Assembly (NCBI GenBank): GCA_011390535.1
Contig: JAABSF010000001.1
Coordinates: forward strand, 1-40,750
DNA: 40,750 nt
Direction: 5' to 3'
Origin: Deltaproteobacteria bacterium
GTDB lineage: Bacteria > Myxococcota_A > Polyangia > HGW-17 > SLPX01
Of the stretch, positions 24,851-33,819 are shown in pieces (position 1 is the stretch's first letter; every line of letters begins with the position of its first letter). The translations under genes and the position numbers were made by a program. Under the pieces are notes generated by a model that saw nothing but the letters and a program-made list of their open reading frames with translations, was not told the origin of the DNA and did no database searches.

Positions 24851-25681
24851 GTGCAGATGTTTGCACGGACCAAAAGAGAATACAAGAGGATCTTGGGTAT
24901 TGCGCTTGGGGGGGGGCGTGGGAAGAACACCGTTGTAACCTGTTTAGATCTTACCGGTGATAAACCCAAAGTGGTCATGGTTAGTCCCAGAGATGAAGCC
25001 GGGAGGCTTTGGTATGATAATGTCTTGTCAAATTTTGTCATGGGTTCTTCCCAGACCACCCTATTGGCTTTGGATGCGCCGTTAACGTTGCCTGCATGTG
25101 TTCGATGCAAAGAAAGAATATGCACTGGTGTGTTGGATTGTCCATACCCGGCAGTTAAGTGGTTTGTGAGAAATGCAGTTGGAAAAGAGAGCTTTCCCAG
25201 AAAGCGATTTGGGCGGAAACCAGAGTTTACTCCATATACACAAAGAGTCTGCGAGAAATTTCTGGAAAAACAATATGACATAAAAGTTAGAGAGGGGCTG
25301 GGATCCAGCATTGGGCCGATAACTGCCCGGGCTCAGCATTTGTTAAGACGTTGGTCTCCAGATTACGTGCTACATCATAACTTGTTGGAGGTGAGTCCAA
25401 AGGTAACGATTAGTTTGGCTTTTGGAAAGTCCATTGCGCTTGATTATAGGAACGGGCCGGAAACATGGGAAACAAGAGCTTTCATTTTGGAACATTTGGG
25501 GGAATGGGTTGATTTTGTGGTATGGAGAGAGATGATTCTCCAAAGCAGGAGACGTTTCAAATCCTTGATATGTGCAATTACAGCCTTTTTGTGGTTGAAG
25601 CATGGGTGGGATTATCCTGAAGGGATGTCGGAGATAGGAGAGGAAGATGGATGGATCTGGGCGCCTATGGACGGTTTGTAG
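24851..25681 (+). CDS. DUF429 family protein (RNase H-like fold)
   Basis: The 276-residue product matches the DUF429 pattern. ILGIALGGGRGKNTVVTCLD is the first strand pair. LLALDAPLTLP matches the family 'IDAPL' motif. A central TPYTQRVCEKFLE and LLEVSPKV follow, then KSLICAITAFLWLKH and the terminal EDGWIWAP. The family is predicted to have an RNase H-like nuclease fold, but its biological role is not established. The start is uncertain: GTG 24851 or ATG 24857, neither with a good binding site; a TTG just before the first strand is another option. Its 3' end overlaps the convergent UPF0158 gene by 17 bp. Confidence 0.75.
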   Translation: MQMFARTKREYKRILGIALGGGRGKNTVVTCLDLTGDKPKVVMVSPRDEAGRLWYDNVLSNFVMGSSQTTLLALDAPLTLPACVRCKERICTGVLDCPYPAVKWFVRNAVGKESFPRKRFGRKPEFTPYTQRVCEKFLEKQYDIKVREGLGSSIGPITARAQHLLRRWSPDYVLHHNLLEVSPKVTISLAFGKSIALDYRNGPETWETRAFILEHLGEWVDFVVWREMILQSRRRFKSLICAITAFLWLKHGWDYPEGMSEIGEEDGWIWAPMDGL

Positions 25682-26330
25682 ACCCTCTTTTTATTGCCTC
25701 CTGCCCTTGTACCGTAAGGGCTGCTGATCCTCGATCTCGAAGAAATTCCAAAAAAGCCAAGGCCGATGTCAAATCGACAGCAGGGATGACATCAATAAGC
25801 TCTTTTGCTTGTCGCCGGAGGACTTCTGCAGGACTCATCGACCCTAGTAATGGTTTAGGTAGCTCATTCTCTTCTTCTTCAGGCAGTTCTACAGTGCCCC
25901 ATGGTGGGGGAGTTTCTGTTTCTATCTCTTTTTCTGTGATCCATTCATTGATGTATGCGTGCAGCTTGTCTGAGCGGTAGTTAAACCAACGCTCTCTTTC
26001 ATGTGGATAGTGTAACAAAACATCTTTGAAGCGACGAAAGGCACCTTTTCCATCAATAGCAATAACTAGCCTCTCCTGAAGGTCTTCATCCTCAATGGAT
26101 GCTACAAAGTGCTCCATCCAACAATACTGCTCGCGGGAGGTTGCCGGATCTATAAAAAGATATCTCTCTTCATCGTTAATGATGACAGCTCGTCGCTGCT
26201 CATCTTCAGGAACGCCATCTACAAAAACGAGTATTTTGCCTGTTTCTAAATCCAAATAGCTGCTCATATTAGGTGCATTACGTTCGAAAGCGGCTTCCAA
26301 CTCTTTCCAATTAACCGGTATTGATGACAT
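25665..26330 (-). CDS. UPF0158 family protein
   Basis: The 221-residue product begins MSSIPVNWKELEAAFERNAP (ATG 26330, GGAG 9 nt upstream). It contains the family core WMEHFVASIEDEDLQERLVI followed by AIDGKGAFRRFKDVLLHYPH and ERERWFNYRSDKLHAYINEW (about residues 70-135). UPF0158 proteins are small, soluble and of unknown function. The C-terminal 75 residues (Pro/Glu-rich linker, then a helix pair with AEVLRRQAKELIDVI) are an extension I do not recognise. The 17-bp tail overlap with the DUF429 gene means neither has its own terminator. Confidence 0.8.
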   Translation of the reverse strand: MSSIPVNWKELEAAFERNAPNMSSYLDLETGKILVFVDGVPEDEQRRAVIINDEERYLFIDPATSREQYCWMEHFVASIEDEDLQERLVIAIDGKGAFRRFKDVLLHYPHERERWFNYRSDKLHAYINEWITEKEIETETPPPWGTVELPEEEENELPKPLLGSMSPAEVLRRQAKELIDVIPAVDLTSALAFLEFLRDRGSAALTVQGQEAIKRGSTNRP

Positions 26331-26490
26331 CAGTCTAAGCTCCCATTACTATTTGTTAATCTACTCGAAAAAACGAGTCATGCAGTCTATCTATTTTCAA
26401 TTTGTCGAGGTGTTAGAAAACCAGATAGAAGCAATAGTATAATTATTGTTTATTTCAACTTTTTTAAACCACTGTGTGGTGACGTGATTA
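26331..26490. other. AT-rich spacer with two small hairpins
   Basis: This is the upstream region of the UPF0158 gene, part of a 336-bp gap between annotated genes. ACTCG (26363-26367) pairs with CGAGT (26374-26378) around AAAAAA. ACCAC (26468-26472) pairs with GTGGT (26476-26480). No protein-like frame is seen in this part. Confidence 0.3.
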
Positions 26491-26670
26491 TCATTTCAAA
26501 GGGAATGGATCAAGATCTGCGACATTATAAGTGCGCGTTTTCGCCAAGAATGAGACAAAAACAAGATATTTATTTTCAATAACGTCAGGTCCACCTGCGA
26601 TAAGGACAGGATTGACTTTGCTCAATTTTTTGAAACGGCCAGAGGAGACGAAAGTTTTTTTAATGTTCAG
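26491..26670 (-). CDS. possible small protein without ATG start, overlapping the HEAT-repeat gene stop
   Basis: Just after the HEAT-repeat gene a different frame is open for 59 codons and reads like a real protein C-terminus: KVNPVLIAGGPDVIENKYLV then FVSFLAKTRTYNVADLDPFP, ending LK and TGA (26491-26493). The first possible start is CTG 26670, which overlaps the upstream TGA in a CTGA junction; TTG 26625 would give 44 residues. There is no ATG or GTG and no clear ribosome binding site. It may be a coupled small gene, a frameshifted extension of the upstream protein, or a remnant. I do not recognise the sequence. Confidence 0.3.
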   Translation of the reverse strand: MNIKKTFVSSGRFKKLSKVNPVLIAGGPDVIENKYLVFVSFLAKTRTYNVADLDPFPLK

Positions 26671-29600
26671 GGTTCTTCATCTGGTTCCGGGATGGTCTCT
26701 TCCAGGATATCTTCTGGTTCAACAATGTCTTCAGCTTCGATTATATCGGCATCTGTCAGCTCTCTTTCATCATTGATTAGAGATTCTAGAAATCTACGAG
26801 TAAAAGAAGTAACTACACTCTCGCCCTCTTCTTCGAATGGGCTCTTAGCGTCTTTGTTTACTTTTTTTGCCTCTTCAATGAGATCCATTGCCCTGTTGGC
26901 AACCGCCGATCCAGGGACGCTTTGGCTTTCCGCTAAATCTTCCAGCGATTTTGTTTGGGATGATGATGCAGCTATATGAGCGAGCGCCCAGGATATTCGT
27001 TCTTTCCCCTCTGCGTTGACTTTCGGTATTTTCGCCGTAAGGCTCATGACGCTGCCGGGGCCGATTTCGCCTAAAACACGTGCGATTTCCTTCCATATTC
27101 CTGTGGGTTCAGTCAGCAGGCATTCAATAAGCGGTTCTATTGCTTTACCGGAGCGAATTGCCCCCAGCGCCAGAGCAGATCCTTGACGCAAGAAAGATTT
27201 ATTGCTTTTAAGATCATCGATGAAATATGATTCTGCCTTTTCTCCGAAAGAGACCATCATGGGCATAATCTGAAGGACTTCTTGCCTCGTCATGAGTCGC
27301 ATAGCTTCAAAAAGTGGTTTTATGGATGATGCATCCTTACGTTCACACAAAATCATGGCTGCCGAGAGCCGGGATTGTTTGTCGTCTAGTTTGTCCAACA
27401 GGCCATCGTCGGATATGTTTCTCAGATTGTTCAGGTCGTTTTGTAGTGCTTCATCAACGTTCTTCTCCCAGACAGGGGAAGCATTGCTTTTTTGTGAAGC
27501 TTTTTCGGAGTCGTCTACGAGATCGCTATTAAGACTTACAGATGAACCGGATTTTTCTTTTTCACTCTCTTTGTCGATAAGATCATTCTGGTCATCATCA
27601 GTAGCGCTTGATTCGGTTTCATTAGGAGACGCGTGAGTGGTTTCTTGGCTTTCCTCTGTTTTTTCTTTTTTCTCATCAGCAGAGTGAAGTTTCTTTTCTG
27701 CTATTGATTCTTGGAGCTCTTTTATTCTTTGCTCTCCCTTCTTTTCAAGGGGCACCCCTTTCTTTTCTCCTTCTTTTGCTAGAGTTTTCCAGTTTTTAAG
27801 CTCCTCTTCAAGGGTTAGGTCGTTCCTATTTTGTTCAAAGATCACATGGGTGAAGTTGGCCATACATGTTCTTATTAGATCTTTTTTTGAGGTCACAAAA
27901 CCTTTGTCGAGCGCCCATTCCAACAGCACAGGGGGCAACCAGATCCCTTTTTCCATGGAGGCTTTTACTATTCTGTTTTTAATCTTTCTAAGCCATATGT
28001 TAGGAAACGATTGGACGAATATGAGATTCCACTGTCGATCCGGTTCTAACCAAGGAGTTAATATCTCGAGAGCGTCTTTTACTTTTCGTGGCGAATCCAA
28101 GTCGATAAATGTTTTTTCATTGAAATCGGGAGATTCTGTCAGCCATTCGTTTTTCAGGTTACTTTTCCATACGTCCATTGCACTAGAATAGTCGGGCTCT
28201 GTGCTGCCTAAACTGGTTAGTATCTCTGTTGCTTCTTTACGGATCATGCGTGTGTTTTCTTCTAAGGGAACATGGATCTCTCTTCTGAAAACAGGGCTCA
28301 GATCTTGGTCATAAAAATCCAAATGGAAACGAAAGTCCTTTCCAAGGGTTTCAATTAGATCTAGATGTTTTTCGTCCAATATGTCGAAGGGCCAGTGTTG
28401 GTCAAAGCCCGGTTTTTCGGAGGAAGAAATTGTAAAGACAACCAGGGGATAAGTTGGTGTGGCAAAAAGTTGCAACATCACATTTGGGTCGGTCCCCAAA
28501 AAGGCCTCTAAAACCTCGGGTTGCAACCGTGCTGCAAAACAGACTATGTCTCCATCTCTGTATATGTGGTGGGTTTCGTCTGTTTCCTTCCAATGGTGTA
28601 GGTTTTCAGGGAGATCTTCTCCCTGGATATTTGTAGGTTTTATGGCCGAGTCGTCCGCGTCATTCGAATCATCCGAATCAGTTCGATCTAAATTTTCTGA
28701 TGTGTCTTTTCTTTCAGAGGCTGATGGATGAATTATTTTTGCACCGGCTTTATCTGAATCTAAAATTTGGGTAGGAGGGGATAGCTCTGGAAAAGAATCC
28801 GATACAGGTTTTTCCTCCAAAAGGCTCTCTTCATCTACAATATTTACTGGGGCAGTGGCAGCCGGACCGGAGTCCTCTTCGAAGGGATCTTTATCGTTGA
28901 TGTTCCATGTTTCCAAGCTGTCAAAATCGTCTAAAATAGCTTCGGCGTCGGCTTGTAGGAGGGATCTTGCATCCTGGCTTTCGCTAAAAATATCAGCAGG
29001 TTCTGAGTCGGAAGCAAAAGAGCTTTTTTGAGGTTTGCCCACATCCAGTTCGTTAGTGGTTCTTATTCTTTTCTTGGGAGGAGGTGGTGAACTAATACGT
29101 CTGCCATTTAGTTCTCCTCTTTCCGGAGCTTTTCTTGAAAAATGGTCTCTACTTAAAGCTATATTTTCTCCGTTTTTGAAATAGCGGGAAGGTGGTGGGC
29201 GCACCGGAGTGGTTTCTATGTGAGGAGATTTTGCCGATTCCACCACCCATGAGAGATCTTCATTCCCGTATACGACATTGAACTGATGGACATAAAAGGG
29301 AATTGTGTGCTCTCTGTCTTCTGTCAACTTAGATAAAACGGCGCTTCTTTCTTCCAGTTCTCTGCAACGAAAAGCTTCGGGTAATACCAAAATAAAGAGC
29401 TTTAGAGTTTCATCATGATAGATTACTGGTATGGGCACAGGATAAAGCTCATCGTCGTCACGCAGGCGCACCCAGTTTAAAGTCCCCGAACATAATCTCT
29501 CCGCCAGCGCCGGGTCTGTTGTAGCATTGACCGCGGTATGAACTCTGACAGAAGTTATCTGTCCGGAGGGGGTGGAAAAATGGACTGATTCAAGCCTGGT

Positions 29601-29684
29601 TTTTCCTAATTTTCCCTTGTAAACAGGCGCGGGTTCTTTTCCTCTGTGAATCTCTTGCTCAAAAATGTTTTTTTTTGACCCCAT
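26667..29684 (-). CDS. large acidic protein with C-terminal HEAT-like repeats
   Basis: ATG 29684 (MGSKKNIFEQEIHRGKEPAP) is chosen because AAAGGAGGT lies 9 nt upstream; the frame stays open to 29873 without a binding site. The product is 1005 residues. There is a globular N-terminal part (about 1-150), a long disordered acidic/Ser/Pro linker (about 160-370), a second globular domain (HIYRDGDIVCFAARLQPEVL to about 520), and a helical segment. A second charged linker follows (Glu/Lys-rich, about 670-780). HEAT/PBS-lyase-like helical repeats come next (GSALALGAIRSGKAIEPLIE, IWKEIARVLGEIGPGSVMSL). It ends with a very acidic tail (IVEPEDILEETIPEPDEEP). No signal peptide, so probably cytosolic. HEAT repeats suggest a scaffold; function unknown. 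Confidence 0.75.
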   Translation of the reverse strand: MGSKKNIFEQEIHRGKEPAPVYKGKLGKTRLESVHFSTPSGQITSVRVHTAVNATTDPALAERLCSGTLNWVRLRDDDELYPVPIPVIYHDETLKLFILVLPEAFRCRELEERSAVLSKLTEDREHTIPFYVHQFNVVYGNEDLSWVVESAKSPHIETTPVRPPPSRYFKNGENIALSRDHFSRKAPERGELNGRRISSPPPPKKRIRTTNELDVGKPQKSSFASDSEPADIFSESQDARSLLQADAEAILDDFDSLETWNINDKDPFEEDSGPAATAPVNIVDEESLLEEKPVSDSFPELSPPTQILDSDKAGAKIIHPSASERKDTSENLDRTDSDDSNDADDSAIKPTNIQGEDLPENLHHWKETDETHHIYRDGDIVCFAARLQPEVLEAFLGTDPNVMLQLFATPTYPLVVFTISSSEKPGFDQHWPFDILDEKHLDLIETLGKDFRFHLDFYDQDLSPVFRREIHVPLEENTRMIRKEATEILTSLGSTEPDYSSAMDVWKSNLKNEWLTESPDFNEKTFIDLDSPRKVKDALEILTPWLEPDRQWNLIFVQSFPNIWLRKIKNRIVKASMEKGIWLPPVLLEWALDKGFVTSKKDLIRTCMANFTHVIFEQNRNDLTLEEELKNWKTLAKEGEKKGVPLEKKGEQRIKELQESIAEKKLHSADEKKEKTEESQETTHASPNETESSATDDDQNDLIDKESEKEKSGSSVSLNSDLVDDSEKASQKSNASPVWEKNVDEALQNDLNNLRNISDDGLLDKLDDKQSRLSAAMILCERKDASSIKPLFEAMRLMTRQEVLQIMPMMVSFGEKAESYFIDDLKSNKSFLRQGSALALGAIRSGKAIEPLIECLLTEPTGIWKEIARVLGEIGPGSVMSLTAKIPKVNAEGKERISWALAHIAASSSQTKSLEDLAESQSVPGSAVANRAMDLIEEAKKVNKDAKSPFEEEGESVVTSFTRRFLESLINDERELTDADIIEAEDIVEPEDILEETIPEPDEEP

Positions 29685-30029
29685 CCCTAATGCACCTCCT
29701 TTAATATTTACCAATAAATACCACACCGTCGTCTTTGGGTAAACTTTGTCTTGTTTTTTTGTCACCGTGTCAACGAATAGGAAAAACACGGCGGCTGCCG
29801 GTATTTGTGTTTTTATTTTTGATGAGTAAAGTAAGAACTTGTTTTCCTCACCAATGCAGGAGTATAAAATCAAACTAGTAGGATTTTGGGATTATGTTGA
29901 TATAGGATGAAGACCTATGGGTGGTAATCAGAAAAAGCAAAAATCCTAAAACACCCAAATTTTAGAGTTTTTTCAGGTGTGTGATACTGAGCGTCGAACG
30001 CCTGTTATCAGGGCAACAAGGAGGAAGCC
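29685..30029. other. 345-bp divergent promoter region
   Basis: This lies between the HEAT-repeat gene (-) and the Cys-rich lipoprotein gene (+). On the minus strand TTTACC and TATTTA are spaced 17 nt apart shortly before the HEAT-gene ribosome binding site, a weak promoter candidate. On the plus strand CTAAAA (29946-29951) and TTTTAG (29960-29965) form an AT-only dyad followed by T-rich sequence. No gene is seen here. Confidence 0.3.
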
Positions 30030-32054
30030 GTGAAAAAGTCATTCATAGCAATGGTTATCTTGGGATTTCTTTTTTCAGCTTGTGGAGATGATGATTCACC
30101 CAGATGTGGTGATGGGGTAATCGATACAGAGCTGGGGGAGCAATGCGATGGAAGAAATGTTGGAGGATATACTTGCCAAGATGTGGATCCTAATACCCTG
30201 GGAGGTGTTTTAAGATGCCACGATCCTGGGGATGAAAATGAGTGCAAGTTCGATCTGTCGACTTGTGAGCGGCCGACTTGCGGAAACAATGTTGCAGAGG
30301 CAGGGGAACAGTGTGACGGCTATGACCTGAAAGGGGAGAGCTGCATCGGTCTAGGGAATGATGCCGGAGAGCTCAAGTGTTTCGGTCCCGATGATGAAAA
30401 TCCCTGTACATACGATGAATCGGGTTGTCTGAACAGTCCCTATTGCGGAGATGGTTATGTGGATGTAAATGAAGGAGAAGAATGTGATGGGACCGCATTG
30501 AACGGGCAAACTTGTCAAAGCCTTGGGTTTTTGGGGGGCAACCTTTTTTGCACCTCAGATTGCGAATTTGATACGGGTGATTGTCAGGAGCCGATCTGTG
30601 GAAATGATATCCGTGAAGCTGATGAAATCTGTGATGGAGAAGATTTGAACGGTGAGAACTGTATCACCATGGGTTACTTGGAAGGGGAACTGGGATGTGC
30701 GGACGATTGTCTCTCTTTTGATGAATCGGGATGTTCTGGTCACCCGGTTTGCGGAGATGGTGTTATAGAAGGAAACGAAGTCTGTGACGGAGATGCATTG
30801 GGTGGAGAGAGTTGTGTGACAAGGGGGTATCTGGAAGGATCTCTGGCTTGTCAAGAGGATTGCAAATCTTTTGATGAATCAGGGTGTTCAGGAACCAGCA
30901 ATTGTGTGGTGGACTATCCTTTAGGTGCTTTGCCGGACGATGTTCCTGTAAACGTAGATGGAGATCTTTCAGGGGCAACAGATGACAATAGCACAAGCTG
31001 TAACACTTTCGGGATAATAGGTTCAGTTGATCAGGTTGTTCAGTTTACTTTGCCGATGGGCGGCGATGTGACGGTGCAGTACGAATTCGGAATGATGGCG
31101 ATGTCAGTGATCGCTCTTTTCAATGCAGCCAATGAAAACTGTGATGATGAAGAGCTTGCATGTGAAGATGCTTCTATGGAGGGGCAAATTTTTTACGAAG
31201 GACTCTCTTCAGGGAGTTATTTTCTTATCGTAGAAGATGCTTCTTTCATGGGAGGAGGCGGCCCCTATTCTTTGGTTTTGACCGCCACAGTGCCTGAAGA
31301 TCCGGAGATCTGTGATAACGGAATCGACGACAATGGTAATGGGCTCACTGACTGTGAGGACAGCGCCCACTGCTGTGGAGAAGCTCATTGTAGTTCCGAT
31401 CCAGACTATTGTAATCTTGACGCATCCTCATGCACCGCAGATGCATCTTGTCAGGGAGGGATTTGTTTTAGAGAAGAGGACACTGGGTGGCCTGCAGGTT
31501 TTTGCACCTCTGATTGCGGTACTATGGGAACATGCGATTCCGGATTAGAGTGCGTGCAATATACGCCCGATGGAGGCTCACCTATGGATGTTTGTATCGC
31601 GACGTGTAACGGGCAGAGTTCGGATTGCCGGGATGGATATCTTTGCTCCGATTTTGGAAGCGGGCTCATTGCTTGCTATCCTGATTGTGTAGATAACAGC
31701 GAGTGTCCTGATACAGGGGAGTGTAACTTAGAGTCGGGTATGTGTGAGCCGAACCAAGGGTTGCATTCCACCGGGGGTGAGTGCGTAGGGTATGATGAGT
31801 GTGAAGGTGGGGTATGTTTCAAGGAAGCTGATTTTGGCGTCAATGCTGGATATTGCTCCAGTATGTGCAGTTTATCAGATCCACATTGTCCTAATGATGG
31901 GGTTTGTGTGAACTACTTTGATACTGCTGCAGATGATGGTTATTGCTTTGTCGCATGCAATGATGTCGGAGACTGTCGAGATGACACTAACTTCCAGTGT
32001 GTCGAGAACTCACACAACCCACCGCCGGCGGATCTAATCTGTGAGTGGAATTGA
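30030..32054 (+). CDS. cysteine-rich repeat surface lipoprotein
   Basis: GTG 30030 has AAGGAGG 5 nt upstream. The 674-residue product opens with a lipoprotein signal (MKKSFIAMVILGFLFSAC). Five tandem Cys-rich repeats follow (about residues 25-295), each of the form CGDG-V-GE-CDG-L-G-C-G-L-C-FDESGC; the last two are the most alike at DNA level. Next comes a PPC-like beta-sandwich (VDQVVQFTLPMGGDVTVQYE, SGSYFLIVEDASF). Then an Asp/Asn-rich, calcium-binding-like motif ICDNGIDDNGNGLTDCEDSA, recalling MopE-type repeats of Myxococcota. The last 200 residues are another Cys-rich region. Likely an outer-membrane-anchored, disulphide-rich surface protein. No enzymatic motif was seen. The closest pattern is the DUF4215 / 'Myxococcus cysteine-rich repeat' group. 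Confidence 0.8.
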   Translation: MKKSFIAMVILGFLFSACGDDDSPRCGDGVIDTELGEQCDGRNVGGYTCQDVDPNTLGGVLRCHDPGDENECKFDLSTCERPTCGNNVAEAGEQCDGYDLKGESCIGLGNDAGELKCFGPDDENPCTYDESGCLNSPYCGDGYVDVNEGEECDGTALNGQTCQSLGFLGGNLFCTSDCEFDTGDCQEPICGNDIREADEICDGEDLNGENCITMGYLEGELGCADDCLSFDESGCSGHPVCGDGVIEGNEVCDGDALGGESCVTRGYLEGSLACQEDCKSFDESGCSGTSNCVVDYPLGALPDDVPVNVDGDLSGATDDNSTSCNTFGIIGSVDQVVQFTLPMGGDVTVQYEFGMMAMSVIALFNAANENCDDEELACEDASMEGQIFYEGLSSGSYFLIVEDASFMGGGGPYSLVLTATVPEDPEICDNGIDDNGNGLTDCEDSAHCCGEAHCSSDPDYCNLDASSCTADASCQGGICFREEDTGWPAGFCTSDCGTMGTCDSGLECVQYTPDGGSPMDVCIATCNGQSSDCRDGYLCSDFGSGLIACYPDCVDNSECPDTGECNLESGMCEPNQGLHSTGGECVGYDECEGGVCFKEADFGVNAGYCSSMCSLSDPHCPNDGVCVNYFDTAADDGYCFVACNDVGDCRDDTNFQCVENSHNPPPADLICEWN

Positions 32055-32089
32055 TGGCTTAGGGATAAAAAAATAAGATCGCAGAAACG

Positions 32090-32109
32090 AGGGCAACGAA
32101 ACACGCCCT
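32090..32109. terminator. weak hairpin between convergent genes
   Basis: AGGGC (32090-32094) pairs with GCCCT (32105-32109) in the 55-bp gap between the Cys-rich lipoprotein gene and the convergent beta-barrel gene. It is followed on + by only TT and preceded by an A-rich stretch (32066-32074). It is the only candidate terminator site between convergent genes in the window, and it is weak. Confidence 0.25.
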
Positions 32110-33579
32110 TTAGAATGAGAAGCTCACTCCCGCCGTAAAGTCTATATGAAAAGTGAACAAATCCGAGTCATTCCAGACGGTCATCAAAAATGCCGTTTCT
32201 ACATACCCTGTGACCAAGGTTCCTTTGCCGATTCTGAGTCCTGCAAAACCACTCGGCGCGATGCCCATCGCGAGGGATGTGTCTGTGAAATTACCTTCAT
32301 TCAGATCCAGAGGAACAGCGTGACGGATTTGTGCAAACCCCAATCCTCCCCCAGCGTATAGGCCAAGCCAGTTGTTCAGAAAGTTCATTATGTCATATCG
32401 TGCTCTCACAAGGGCTGCGAAATCCGCTATTGCAGCGCCGGGAACATTTTTTGTGAACATCTTGATATAGCCGAAACGCCCCTGAAGGCTCAAAAGGAGC
32501 TTGGGAATTATGTAGTAACCAAACTCAACGGTGGCGCCTAGGGATCCGGGGGCAAGACCAGGGTTCTCTATTTGATCATAAGGCTCACCGGTTCGAACAG
32601 CGACCCCCCCTTGTTCATCCATTACCTCCACTGGTCCGCGTGCCAAACCAATACCAAAAGCAGGACCGAACCGAAGGAGAAAACGTTTTTTACCGGTTCG
32701 CTTCTTTTTTTGTTGGGTTTTCCCTATCAAAGGGTTTTCTTTGTCCGCTAATCCGCCTTCAGAAACAATTTCGATTATATGAGGGCTAATCATACTCCCT
32801 GAAGAAGCAACCACCATGTCGGATTTTGGTTTTGCTCGAATATAGTATTGAAGAGTCCTGCCCCACACCGCGCTGCCAGGGATCAACGCCTCCCAGGTAT
32901 AGGGTTTATTAGTTTTCTCCATCTGTATTGTCTTGAAAACTTCCTGTTTAAAAGGGCGATAGAACAACAATACTTCTTTAGGTTGCACCTCTTCACTTAT
33001 CCGACAAGTTACACTCAGAGGAATACCTTGTGGCGCTTGGGCAATCGGTTCGTGTTCCAATGGCACGCTTGGAGCACCTACTTCAACAGGTGGGAGATCT
33101 TCTTTTTCTATTTCAATTTCCGGCCATGGCGCAGGTTCTGATTTAATTCTCAATCGCCGCCTCGCCCAGTTGTATATTTTAGACAGTACGGGGGTTGCCA
33201 CATCCTTGTCGAGAGGTGCTTCCGGCCTGACTCTCAGCGCCTGAATAAAAAACTTTCTAGCCAGGCCTTTTTTTCCTTCACCTCCGGCCAGAAGAATGCC
33301 GAGATTCATAAGTGTTTTTGCGTGAATCCAGTCATAAGTGCAGCCGGCATTTTCTGCTTTTTTGAACGCCTTTTGCAATAACTCTCGGGCCTTTTGAAAC
33401 TCCATGTTTTGGTATTGTTCCATGGCCTCTTGGTTTGTTTTGTGTATTTCTTTTCGATCATCATCAGAACATTGTGCCCAAGCCCTTGAATTTCCCAACG
33501 TGGTGATCAAAAAAGTGAAAACTAAAACAAAAGATAACCCATAAAATGCTGGTTTTAGAATAGGTGTTCTGTTGCTCAT
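32110..33579 (-). CDS. outer-membrane beta-barrel protein with N-terminal TPR-like region
   Basis: The 489-residue product has a signal peptide (FYGLSFVLVFTFLITTLGNS, cleavage near RAWAQC). A helical TPR-like segment follows (EAMEQYQNMEFQKARELLQK, AKTLMNLGILLAGGEGKKGL). Then a Pro-rich linker leads to an Ig-like beta domain (VTCRISEEVQPKEVLLFYRP). After a basic stretch (KTQQKKKRTGKKR), the last 190 residues alternate in the manner of beta-barrel strands (FLLRFGPAFGIGLARG, LGLYAGGGLGFAQIRH) and end in aromatic SFSF, the typical terminal residue for outer-membrane insertion. ATG 33579 has AAGGAA 8 nt upstream. Probably a periplasmic-plus-barrel protein. No specific function assigned. Confidence 0.75.
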   Translation of the reverse strand: MSNRTPILKPAFYGLSFVLVFTFLITTLGNSRAWAQCSDDDRKEIHKTNQEAMEQYQNMEFQKARELLQKAFKKAENAGCTYDWIHAKTLMNLGILLAGGEGKKGLARKFFIQALRVRPEAPLDKDVATPVLSKIYNWARRRLRIKSEPAPWPEIEIEKEDLPPVEVGAPSVPLEHEPIAQAPQGIPLSVTCRISEEVQPKEVLLFYRPFKQEVFKTIQMEKTNKPYTWEALIPGSAVWGRTLQYYIRAKPKSDMVVASSGSMISPHIIEIVSEGGLADKENPLIGKTQQKKKRTGKKRFLLRFGPAFGIGLARGPVEVMDEQGGVAVRTGEPYDQIENPGLAPGSLGATVEFGYYIIPKLLLSLQGRFGYIKMFTKNVPGAAIADFAALVRARYDIMNFLNNWLGLYAGGGLGFAQIRHAVPLDLNEGNFTDTSLAMGIAPSGFAGLRIGKGTLVTGYVETAFLMTVWNDSDLFTFHIDFTAGVSFSF

Positions 33580-33680
33580 TTCGAATGTTCCTTTTTTATC
33601 TTTTCAAGATATCATACAGGAAAGCAAAGACCCAATGAAGAGATCATTTTATGACACTTATTAAGACAAGTGAAGAAAAG

Positions 33681-33764
33681 CTATTTCGTGAATGTTGCTT
33701 GTTGAAATAGTTTCCATCCCAGAACCCGGGACCGAGGCGCCGGGAGGGGTTTCGGGATGGGAAC
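33681..33764. repeat. GC-rich dyad repeat, copy B, with adjacent inverted repeat
   Basis: GTTTCCATCCCAGAACCC (33710-33727) pairs with GGGTTTCGGGATGGGAAC (33747-33764), an 18-position dyad with few mismatches or G-U pairs, around a GC-rich centre (CCGAGGCGCCGG). The segment 33748-33762 is the exact reverse complement of the 15-bp core of copy A. Immediately before it CTATTTC (33681-33687) and GAAATAG (33704-33710) form another 7-bp inverted repeat. It lies in the divergent spacer ahead of the second kinase. Confidence 0.6.
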
Positions 33765-33819
33765 TAAAATAGGATTGATATAACGGTGTTCTGGAAAAAC
33801 TGCAATTAGGGAGTTCATT

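Noticed and set aside
24372..24938. 188-codon plus-strand open frame
   Set aside because: It is antisense to the Cys-rich lipoprotein and out of frame with the DUF429 gene; no family features or binding site.
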